From: Sulfobacillus thermosulfidooxidans | GTDB taxonomy: Bacteria; Bacillota; Sulfobacillia; Sulfobacillales; Sulfobacillaceae | Length of the DNA: 64,000 bases | Assembly (NCBI RefSeq): GCF_001280565.1 | Contig: NZ_LGRO01000001.1 | Coordinates: 2,356,001-2,420,000, forward strand | Reading direction: 5' to 3' | Shown here: positions 1 through 7,556 of the stretch, piece by piece | Position numbering within the stretch: position 1 is the stretch's first letter | Layout: each line of letters opens with the position of its first letter | Notes under the pieces: generated by a model | The model's database searches: none | Told to the model about the DNA's origin: nothing | The model's input: the letters and a program-made list of their open reading frames with translations, nothing else | Program-made: the position numbers and the translations under genes

Positions 1-314
1 GAGGCGGTGACGCACCGGGGCACGGGCGCTTTATCTCCTAATTCATGTCCATCTCGACGATACAACGCTAAGGCTGCCGAACCCGTGCTATGACAATCCA
101 CTAAAGATGCCAAGAGCCCTCCATAGACAAACCCAGGAACCGCAATGTGTTGCGGGAGCGGGATATATTCGGTGAGCGTTTCGTCCTTGTTCCACCGGGT
201 GCGAAAATGATGACCATGGTCATTTAACCGGCCGCATCCATAACACCAGGCAAAATCATCGGGGTAAAAGTCTTGAACGGCGTAAAATGATTTTTGATTG
301 TTGGCATCTTCCAC
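1..314 (-). CDS. PaaI-type hotdog thioesterase (partial, 3' end outside window)
   Basis: About 104 N-terminal residues are visible. The GTG start at 314 was chosen because a GGAGG lies 9 nt upstream. The protein has the WCYGCGRLNDHGHHF motif near residue 25 and FVYGGLLASLVDCHS near residue 65. This pairing is typical of small PaaI/YiiD-like hotdog-fold thioesterases, where the GGLLAsLvDc segment forms the central helix. The family hydrolyses acyl-CoA thioesters in the cytoplasm; the substrate here cannot be told. The gene is cut off by the window edge, so its C-terminus and operon partners are unknown. The family call is fairly firm, the function is inference. Confidence 0.75.
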   Translation of the reverse strand, partial: MEDANNQKSFYAVQDFYPDDFAWCYGCGRLNDHGHHFRTRWNKDETLTEYIPLPQHIAVPGFVYGGLLASLVDCHSTGSAALALYRRDGHELGDKAPVPRCVTA

Positions 315-623
315 TGTTTATGGCCTCCACTGTCTATACTTTGGATCTATGGTACGAGATCAAAGGAACATCTATCAACAAAAAATTGATCATTTGTGAT
401 AAGCGAGAAAAATTTGTGAACACATTGGGGATAAGGCGCGCGGTGTTGTGTTGAGGTGAGCCTTACGTTTAGGGATGCATGAAACGGAATATCCTCCAAA
501 TTGGGCCATATCGGAAAGAGAATGACGTGTATCGGGTACGATGGGCATTGGTAGATGACCATCAAAAAAGTTTTCTAAAGCGTCTGTCAAAATAAGATCG
601 TGATTTCGGTATCATAAGGTTAT
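315..623. other. intergenic region, no gene seen
   Basis: This stretch separates the minus-strand thioesterase from the plus-strand gene at 624. Two short minus-strand frames exist here but have no convincing ribosome binding site or protein-like composition. The first 30 bases hold the GGAGG of the thioesterase gene. No terminator or RNA gene was recognised. Confidence 0.5.
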
Positions 624-1187
624 ATGGGTATAGCTCGGACGGAAAGACGGTGTCGTCGTATGAGTATTCCTACACAACCACGGATATTAGGATGGTTTAG
701 TGCCCTACTTGGTCTTGTTATGGCGGGGATTGTGGCACATCGAATCATTACGCACGCGACTCCAGAACGCGCATTGTTAGCGGATCATGCACCGTTCACG
801 GGAATCGTCCAATCCTTACCATTCGCCCAAGGACGCTTGATAATCTCGGAGCAACCCCACGGCAATGGGTTTTATGGCTGGTATCTTACTCACAACTTCT
901 GGGGATGGCATGATGTGACCACGTCGGTCGTCTCTACAGGACTGACACCGAGCGAAGCCCCAATCAATTGGACAATCATCCCCGCTAAGGGGCAGGCGAT
1001 GCTTTGGGGCGTTATCGAGCGCCCCATGAAAACCGTAATTTTTCGCCAAGACCAGCAGACATTTTCCTGTTCCGTCGGTCCGGCAGGTTTATGGCATTTG
1101 CAGCTGCCGCATGACGTGAGCGTGATTGGTAATAACCAGTGGTTTATGAGACTGCGTAATGGGAAAATTGTTCCCATGTATTCATAA
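624..1187 (+). CDS. hypothetical membrane-anchored or secreted protein
   Basis: A 187-residue protein of unrecognised family. A single hydrophobic helix (ILGWFSALLGLVMAGIVAH, about residues 21-39) follows a basic N-terminus, so it is probably a signal anchor with the rest outside the cell. The exported part is rich in Trp and aromatic residues (GFYGWYLTHNFWGWHD) and has one Cys. The start is uncertain: the first ATG at 624 has only a weak AAGG upstream, and an in-frame ATG at 660 (MSIPTQPRIL) would give a shorter, more typical signal-anchor N-terminus. No functional motif was seen. It stands alone between intergenic gaps. Confidence 0.55.
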   Translation: MGIARTERRCRRMSIPTQPRILGWFSALLGLVMAGIVAHRIITHATPERALLADHAPFTGIVQSLPFAQGRLIISEQPHGNGFYGWYLTHNFWGWHDVTTSVVSTGLTPSEAPINWTIIPAKGQAMLWGVIERPMKTVIFRQDQQTFSCSVGPAGLWHLQLPHDVSVIGNNQWFMRLRNGKIVPMYS

Positions 1188-1447
1188 AGACCTTAAGTTT
1201 CCACGATCTTGGGGACGTTACGGTGGGAATAATCATCCTCGAGAAGGCCAACAGCGTAAGAATTTCACGTTCGCCGACGTCATGCTGTGATGAGGCTTAG
1301 AAGACACTTCTTTTTGTTCTATTTACATGTTAACCTGCCAGAATGACTCCGCGGAAAGCGATAGACTTGAAGATAGATGGTTTGATGATGAACGGGAAAA
1401 AGATTTTTTCGGCGGGTTCATGGTTTTGGGATAGAAGGAGTGGCCTT

Positions 1448-1834
1448 ATGGATTTTCACTTACTAGGATCATTGATGGCTGTTTGTATCCGTTTTAGATA
1501 TCCTGATTGGCCCTATCAAAGTCCCGGAGAAGAGGAGATTCGGATGCTGGGTCAGATGTTTCGCGAACTCGCTCCCGTGAGTGACGAAGAATTCGAAGAC
1601 ATTGTGCAGTATTTTGTCCGGCTATCTCAGATCCGACGGCGTTCGCTGTTAGAGCGGTTAGCCATCATTTGGGCGCGCTCGACAGTGGATAATTGGCCGG
1701 CCTCCCGTCCTGTGGAATGGGAGCTCCGGCGCGCCTTGGACATCTTGCGCCAAGCCACCATGGCGACCGATGCGGAAGTCGAGAACGTCGTCGCCTACGT
1801 CATGAGGGGAAACATTGATGATGGGACTCTTTAG
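1448..1834 (+). CDS. hypothetical cytoplasmic protein, 128 aa
   Basis: The reading frame is open from 1343, but the ATG at 1448 is preceded by AGAAGGAG with a 7-nt spacer, so that start is preferred. The product begins MDFHLLGSLMAVCIRF. It is charged and helical, with no signal peptide or membrane segment, and is rich in Glu, Arg and Trp (SPGEEEIRMLGQMF, RRRSLLERLAIIWAR). I do not recognise the family. The composition would fit a small helical regulatory or structural protein, but nothing shows this. Confidence 0.6.
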   Translation: MDFHLLGSLMAVCIRFRYPDWPYQSPGEEEIRMLGQMFRELAPVSDEEFEDIVQYFVRLSQIRRRSLLERLAIIWARSTVDNWPASRPVEWELRRALDILRQATMATDAEVENVVAYVMRGNIDDGTL

Positions 1835-1962
1835 ATTCGTATCGTTGTCAAACCGTATTCTCTGTCCAGCGAATTGTTTCATGAGGTCTTTTCTCGGGCA
1901 AAAACCATCAAGTCATAAGTGAAGTTGCTGAGATCAGCACAAGACTGAAATGAGGGATAGAT

Positions 1963-2279
1963 ATGCGTTATGGGATTGTTGTAACACTTTTGAGTCTGGC
2001 TGTTTTGGCTAGCGTAGGATGGGTGAGTGTATCTCAGGATAACGCGTCGTCCCTGTCGTTTCGGTGGGGGCCTCTGGTAGTGACACCAACCCCTCCCTCT
2101 CCTGGATTTAATCCTTTAACAGCCACGAACACTGAACTCCGTGCCAACGGATTCCCCCAACGCCCTTTTGGCCCAGTGCCCAGTGGTGGGTCCATGCGGT
2201 TGAGAATACTCACTGGGTTTACCCGCGCTTTACCTCTCATCCTGCGACTACCGGGGGCGCAATGGCTACCAAAAGATGA
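1963..2279 (+). pseudogene. small secreted protein with eqolisin-like leader segment, frameshifted
   Basis: The frame starts at ATG 1963 with a clear signal sequence (MRYGIVVTLLSLAVLASVGW). It continues into NPLTATNTELRANGFPQRP, a segment resembling the stretch before the domain of bacterial G1 (eqolisin)-type secreted proteins, where it usually runs on as FPPRP..ALAQW. Here, after FPQRP, the protein-like sequence continues in another frame as AQWWVHAVENTHWVYPRF, ending at the TGA at 2277-2279. The original frame runs on to 2292 with unlikely composition. A single-base change near 2165-2185 would explain this. Even repaired it would be only about 105 residues and would lack a catalytic domain. 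A remnant or short secreted peptide is likely. Confidence 0.45.
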
Positions 2280-2539
2280 CAGATTCCCATAATATGTAAA
2301 TAAATAGATTGTCTAATTGACGACACATCGACCGAAATCAGTCCTTGGGGACAACGGGTGCGTATAAGGGATTCAAAAGGAGTACCACGGCTCTAGCATT
2401 TTGAGAAACACATGGCCGCGCATCAGAGTTTTGGTAATGCCTCGTTCGTCACGAGAAATTTCCTATAAAAAACTGTGGAGTAAATATAGTATATTCTAAA
2501 TTACACAAATGAAAGATTAATAGATTGGGAGGACGATCC

Positions 2540-3706
2540 GTGTCAGAACATCCCCATTTATTATGGCCTTATGCGACATTTGCTTTTATGGTGGGATTCG
2601 GCTGGTTTATCATCGCTCCTCTTGTTCCTGCTATCATTGGTCACTTTCATGCATCCCTGGCTTTGGCTTTATTGCTGGTTTCGTTATATGGTTATGCGAT
2701 GATTATCATGTCGTTGCCTGCGGGATTTTGGATTGCTAAAAGCGGTCCCCGGCCTATATTGCGATGGTCAATCGTTTTGACCGTTGTCGGATTATTTATG
2801 CGTGTAGGTGCTCCCAGCTATTCTGTATTGTTGATTGGACAAGGTATTGCAGCCTTGGCTTATCCCTTTTTGATCGCTCCTATTGGTTCTATATTGCGGT
2901 TATCCGGTATCTCACGCACAAGAATGGCGACCGGTCTGGTGATTGGTTGTCTGTTTTTGGGCATGGCTACCTCATCGTTATTAGGACCTCATTTAAGCCT
3001 CCGCACGGATTTTGGGGTGAGCGCTGTCACGTCATTGGTGGTCGGGATATGGCTATGGCGAAGTCTTGGCGATATTACTTCCGAGTCATCTGGAAAATTA
3101 GGTCGGATTCGCATCGTCGTGTCACGGTGGTGGCTTATTGGCTTTGTCATTTCCTCGGTGAGTGTGATGTATGGATCGATCAGTACGACGGCGTTGATTC
3201 ACTGGCATGTTGCTCATGCCTTGGTATTAGGCGGAATTTTATCCTCCTTAACGTTTATAGGGTCAGCTTGTGGAGCGATCCTGTTTGGTTGGCTTGCTGA
3301 GCGCCAAAACACCGGGATCCATCTTCAGAAACTGCTAGCGGTTTTATCATTAATATTTTTGTTGGCCTGTGCGCTCGAATTGACGGGTCTTTTGACCCCG
3401 CGGGGCCTGGGCTTAGAATTAGCCTTTTTGGGATTTGGGATGATGGGCAATGGATGGTATACCTTAGCGCTTGACGCAGCAGCTCGGCAAGCACAAAATG
3501 CCGGGTCGGCGGGATTAGCGACGGCTGGTTACAGTATGGCCTCAAATATCGGCGTTGCGGTGATTCCGGTTGTGTTAGGTCCCTTAGTCATTGCGGCTCC
3601 GGTATGGTGGTTGGGCATTATAGTCCTCATGGGATTGATAGCTTTGGCCGTGCCGTTTGTCACAAAAGATGACGCGGCATCTATGTCGGCACAGCGGACA
3701 GCGTAA
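2540..3706 (+). CDS. major facilitator superfamily (MFS) transporter
   Basis: A polytopic membrane protein of 388 residues with about twelve hydrophobic helices, the usual MFS length. The GTG at 2540 (VSEHPHLLWPYATF) is preferred over the upstream TTG because GGGAGGA sits 7 nt before it. The loop between helices 2 and 3 (GFWIAKSGPRPIL) matches the MFS loop 2-3 pattern G-x-x-x-[D/K]-x-x-G-x-[R/K]. The family moves small solutes across the cytoplasmic membrane using ion gradients. The closest general resemblance is to CynX/NimT or YfcJ-like carriers, but the substrate cannot be assigned. It is a single gene with no partners. Confidence 0.8.
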   Translation: MSEHPHLLWPYATFAFMVGFGWFIIAPLVPAIIGHFHASLALALLLVSLYGYAMIIMSLPAGFWIAKSGPRPILRWSIVLTVVGLFMRVGAPSYSVLLIGQGIAALAYPFLIAPIGSILRLSGISRTRMATGLVIGCLFLGMATSSLLGPHLSLRTDFGVSAVTSLVVGIWLWRSLGDITSESSGKLGRIRIVVSRWWLIGFVISSVSVMYGSISTTALIHWHVAHALVLGGILSSLTFIGSACGAILFGWLAERQNTGIHLQKLLAVLSLIFLLACALELTGLLTPRGLGLELAFLGFGMMGNGWYTLALDAAARQAQNAGSAGLATAGYSMASNIGVAVIPVVLGPLVIAAPVWWLGIIVLMGLIALAVPFVTKDDAASMSAQRTA

Positions 3707-3769
3707 TGGATTTGGTCCTCAGAGGGAAATGTTCTATTCAAAAAATGTTGTGTGGGGATAGGAGAAAAA

Positions 3770-4000
3770 ATGATTTCCAAGACGGATTTGGTGAAAGACC
3801 TGCAAAGTCACTGGGAAGATTTGCTTCAACGCATTCATAAAAAACCTGTCGTGATAGAAGAGGAAAGCACTCCGCTTGCCGTGTTGGTTTCCTATCAAGA
3901 ATGGCAGCGAATTCAGCACATGCAAGATGAATTATGGAAGGCACAGACAGCGGAAGCAGCGTGTGAAGGACCTCTTTGTGAAGAGGATACCAAAGATTAA
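3770..4000 (+). CDS. Phd/YefM-like antitoxin, orphan
   Basis: A 76-residue protein starting at the ATG at 3770, with AGGAG 5-6 nt upstream. The order of elements (a short helix, then KPVVIEEESTPLAVLVSYQEWQ) is the classic Phd/YefM N-terminal fold, in which the 'PlAVLvs' strand is followed by the x-E-W helix. The tail is acidic (CEGPLCEEDTKD), as in antitoxins that wrap a toxin. Such proteins bind DNA as dimers and neutralise a RelE-, Doc- or YoeB-type toxin. No toxin gene follows: the next gene is the 3' end of the opposing MMPL gene. It may be a solitary regulator or the remnant of a pair. Confidence 0.65.
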   Translation: MISKTDLVKDLQSHWEDLLQRIHKKPVVIEEESTPLAVLVSYQEWQRIQHMQDELWKAQTAEAACEGPLCEEDTKD

Positions 4001-4194
4001 TGGCGGCTATTATTGTGTTTTTCTATACCTGCCAAAGCCCTTTTGAGAGGGCGGCTGACAACGAACGAAAACGATGACGGATTATGGTAAAGTCCCTATT
4101 TTCACTACTATAAGAAGCACTGCATGAAATGGCATATAATTTCGTGGAAAGGCCGTAAGAGAGATCAGCAGATACACGTAAAATGCATGCAGGA

Positions 4195-6629
4195 TTATAT
4201 GTGCCAAGAGGTAAAAAACGTGTGTAGTGAGGTGCTGAAACTCTGCCATACTGTACCAAACCCTAACAGGGATGACGAGTGGGAAATGGTCCAACTGGGA
4301 ATAGGCTGAGGAACAATCACGGTATGCCAGGCACTCACCAGGATTAAGCCACTAAGTGCGGTGAGGGTAGCGAATACAATACCTTTTTCCATAATGCGCT
4401 CCCTGTTGACTCGCGTGAATAGTCCTGATGTTAAGGATGGCCATGGATCATAAATTAGCATTAATGTGGTCGGGATCAGGAGGGAACGGACAATAAGCGT
4501 ATCCACTGATAAACTGACTCCGATAATGAGGCCGGTAAGCTGCAAAAATGGGACCGGGGTGGCGATGAGCGTGAGGAACGTGGAAGCGATGATGACACCG
4601 GCTCCTGTGATACTACCACCGGTTTCGCTAAGCGCTGTACCAATAGATTCCCGGGTGATGTCCTTGCCGATATCATGGACGAGTAGAATTTCGTAATCCA
4701 ACGATAAAGCCATTAAGAGACTTACGACGACGATAATCATCGGGAAGAGAAGAATATACTGAGATTGTAATGCCCAGTGCTGAGCAATTCGCATGCCTGA
4801 TAACAAAATGGTGAGATCAAAAGACGCTGCCAAAATGCCTGCCATCCATCCTTTCATTAAATATCTCATGGCAATAATCGTGCCGAATATTCCCAAGATC
4901 ATGACGCCTATTAACCCATGTATTAATCCTGTATTGGCCGTCGCGGTATAGGCCCTGTTACCGCCTGTCATGCCAAATTGCCAATGCTTTGGCAAATGCT
5001 CGTTGACGCCATCGATTATTTGGGTCCGCGGCAAAGGAGAGGGTCCTACAATCCCGATTAACACGACATGTTGTGAATAATTGATAAGCTGGTCGGCGGG
5101 AGAACTTGCGGGAAGAGCCTCGGCGGATAACTTCGCTAATGATGAGGGTGGCAAAAGGAGTGTGGGACTCGTGATCCGGTCATGAGGAGCTTCTTCTTGT
5201 ACGATATGGGTTATGTCAGCGACAGCTTGCCATGTGCTTACAGAATGAAATGACGTGGGAGGCTGGATAACCAGGGCATCCTGACTACCGGGTGCCATGG
5301 GAGGAGTTGTTTTTTCAATGCGAGATACAGTGCACTGTGTTGAGGAAGCAAGGATAAAGAATTGACCGGCGTGCTGAGAGTGAATGAAGGATAAGGTCGC
5401 GACAGGGCAAAAACGATGAGAGCAACCATAGCCGAAAGTGCCCACTGAGGTATTTTCTTTAAATTCTTTTGCAACCAGAAGTACCCTGCATCCAGCCAAT
5501 CCGATGCCGATGTTTTCCATGACACCCAGTGCATCAAAGCGGGCCATCTCGGCAAAATGGGATAAGTAATCCAACGAACCGTAGCGTAAGTCGTAAGAAC
5601 AGCCACCCAAGCACTGATGACTAAAGATACGCTAAGGGAATGCGGCAGAAATAACAAACCCGTTAAAACGGTAATCAGAACAGTGGCGGAAATCGAAATC
5701 GCTTTCAAAACACTTCGGCGGGTTGCGATATCGGCCTGTTTAGCGGCTTCTCTCCGTTTTTGTTCTCATTGGTTTACCATATGATATTCGCGGCGAAAGC
5801 GTAAAATCAAAAATACGCTATAGTCGATACTTAGTCCCAAGGTGAGAAGCTCCATAATATTGACCGAGTATTCCGACAAATGACCATCGGCCGTCAAAAG
5901 TACCATCAAGGCGGATGCGTAAAGCGTCGCTAAAGCACCGCCCATTAAGGCCAAAATGGTCAGCGACAAAGACCCTAAAACCGCCATTAACAAGATCATG
6001 GCGATGCCCAAGGCATAGATTTCTGTGCGTGACAAGCTTTGTTCCACAGCCTGATTGAGCCATGTGTTAGCCGTATTGGCGTCTAAGGCGGTGACATGGT
6101 CAGCGGATGGTAAATGCATCACCCACGTGGAGGTGGCCTGAGAGTACCCGTGATGAGGGGCTTGAATGATTGTTGCGGCATGGGTTAAGGCATAAAACGT
6201 TAAAGACGCAAGCGGAATGGAACCATGGGTTTGGTGCCATAAGTGCACCAATGTGGACGTGGGAGCATCAACGAGCCAACTGCTTGCCTGATTATAGCTA
6301 ATGGGGCCAAGAGACACTTGTTCTTGGGTTAGCACACTCATGTGATCGGCCCATAACAAGGCATTTTTCGAACTTAACAGTTGACTGGTTTGAGCGTGGG
6401 CTCCCAGCTGACTAGCTGCTGGCCACAACAAAAATGCCAGCAACCAAGCCGAAAGGAAAACAACGGGGGTCCGTATGGGACGAAGCTTGGAAAACAGGGA
6501 TGCGATGAAAATGACGAATATCAGGCCAATTACACTAAGACCAGTATCTTGGGCAATGGTACTGGCCTCAGGACCGGTGAGATGCAATATGACGCCCCAC
6601 ATCTGTATGGTTTGGTATGCGTTCTGCAT
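4195..6629 (-). pseudogene. MMPL/RND-type membrane transporter, broken by a stop and a frameshift
   Basis: Three pieces add up to one MMPL-type transporter. The N-terminal piece (start ATG 6629, or 6722) holds the first membrane helices and the conserved GLSIDYSVFLILRFRREY segment. It ends at a TGA (5766-5768) and reads on in the same frame (EQKRREAAKQ...SVLKAISISATV), exactly what follows RFREEL in the family. Near 5310-5315 the frame must change by -1 in a run of six A (coding strand) to continue as TPPMAPGSQDALVIQPP. The last part carries the second helix bundle with ALSLDYEILLVHDI, the repeat of the GLxxDY motif. The family exports lipids or drugs using the proton gradient. With two lesions the gene is probably dead. 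Confidence 0.75.
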
Positions 6630-6832
6630 AATTCTCACTCTCTGTGGCCGGAAACGGTGGATCTTTGCCGTCTGAAGAATGCTATTAGTGTACCATGGTT
6701 TCAATCTATGAGGATCTCGCACTATGCAAAAAGCCGCGGGATAGGGTCACCGGGAAACGCTGGCATCATTTTGAGGACACTACTGCCTAAAAATTGCCTG
6801 CCAGCCATCAAGATTCACTACGGTTTTTTATG

Positions 6833-6852
6833 TTACAATAAATTGACTGTAA
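6833..6852 (+). promoter_or_regulatory. imperfect 7-6-7 dyad upstream of the ferritin gene, possible operator
   Basis: TTACAAT and ACTGTAA are separated by 6 bp and match as an inverted repeat in six of seven positions, 66 nt before the ferritin ATG. Fur/PerR-family boxes have a comparable AT-rich dyad layout. That link is inference, because no Fur or PerR gene is in the window. Confidence 0.3.
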
Positions 6853-6917
6853 AAAAATGGTGAAAGATTAGGCGTGTTGTTGTCATAGCCCCGAAAAATT
6901 TATAAGGAGGCCCTAAA

Positions 6918-7211
6918 ATGGCGCATGAAGGGCTACATGAAGATCCGCAGATGCTTAATTCCACAATTCTCAACCAACATCGAGCTATCCTGTCTTTGAT
7001 GGAAGAGCTTGAGGCGATTGATTGGTATGCGCAAAGAGCAGCAGCCTGTGATGATGGGGAGCTCCAAGCCATATTGCTTCACAACATGAATGACGAAATG
7101 GAACACGCATCCATGCTGATGGAATGGATCCGGCGTTCCATGCCCCATTTTGATAAAGAGATGCAGAAATTTTTGTTTACCAAAGAAGCCATTGCTAAAC
7201 GGGCAGATTAA
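6918..7211 (+). CDS. encapsulin-type ferritin-like protein (EncFtn family)
   Basis: A 97-residue helical protein with a perfect AAGGAGG upstream of the ATG. It matches the encapsulated-ferritin family described from Rhodospirillum rubrum. HRAILSLMEELEAIDWY (residues 21-37) and LLHNMNDEMEHASMLMEW (residues 53-70) carry the ferroxidase ligands: Glu30, Glu60 and His63 align with R. rubrum Glu32, Glu62 and His65, and Trp36/Tyr37 with its Trp38/Tyr39. In that family two subunits pair to form the iron-oxidising site and work inside an encapsulin shell. Here the protein ends in FLFTKEAIAKRAD, without the usual C-terminal targeting tail, and no encapsulin gene is adjacent. It may oxidise and store iron on its own or load a shell encoded elsewhere. 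Confidence 0.85.
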   Translation: MAHEGLHEDPQMLNSTILNQHRAILSLMEELEAIDWYAQRAAACDDGELQAILLHNMNDEMEHASMLMEWIRRSMPHFDKEMQKFLFTKEAIAKRAD

Positions 7212-7268
7212 TCCGCTTAATTAGACCAATGACGCATTGAACGGGAATTTTCGATTGCTATGAAGAAC

Positions 7269-7305
7269 GCGTCCTCGAATGTATTCTTGGACGCTTTTTT
7301 CTTTT
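7269..7305 (+). terminator. rho-independent terminator of the ferritin gene
   Basis: GCGTCC (7269-7274) pairs with GGACGC (7289-7294) around a 14-nt loop. Six T and then CTTTTT follow immediately. It lies 58 nt after the ferritin stop and separates that gene from the sugar operon. Confidence 0.75.
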
Positions 7306-7484
7306 TCCAATCCAGAAACCAAGGGATTAATACACAATTACGGCTCAAAACTTATAACTTTAAGCGTAAGGCAGTGTGTTCTTAGTGCGAAGGTCGTAAA
7401 TCGTTGATTAAGTCAAACTTATCGAAATATATAAGTAATAGTTGATAATACAAGTCTTAAGTAAAATAAAAAAATATGCATATA

Positions 7485-7514
7485 TTGCAGGAATTTGTTG
7501 TTTGTGAATAGAAT
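7485..7514 (+). promoter_or_regulatory. predicted sigma-A-type promoter of the sugar operon
   Basis: TTGCAG (7485-7490) and TAGAAT (7509-7514) are spaced by 18 bp in a very AT-rich region. Transcription would start near 7520, inside the dyad at 7516-7531. This is a consensus-based prediction only. Confidence 0.45.
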
Positions 7515-7515
7515 T

Positions 7516-7531
7516 AGTAAAACGCTTCACT
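7516..7531 (+). promoter_or_regulatory. LacI-family operator candidate
   Basis: AGTAAAACGCTTCACT is an imperfect palindrome with the central CG typical of LacI-family sites; 12 of 16 positions match its reverse complement. It covers the expected transcription start, 25 bp before the ATG of a gene that itself encodes a LacI-type DNA-binding domain. This suggests autoregulation of the whole operon. Confidence 0.55.
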
Positions 7532-7556
7532 AAAAACATCAATAAGTGAGGTCAAG

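Noticed and set aside
4124-4309. A 61-codon plus-strand frame after the antitoxin, considered as its toxin
   Set aside because: It overlaps the well-supported MMPL gene end antisense, and the sequence does not resemble RelE, Doc or YoeB.
5310-5315. Programmed -1 frameshifting at the six-A run in the MMPL gene
   Set aside because: A second lesion, the in-frame TGA, lies upstream in the same gene, so decay or sequencing error is the simpler explanation.
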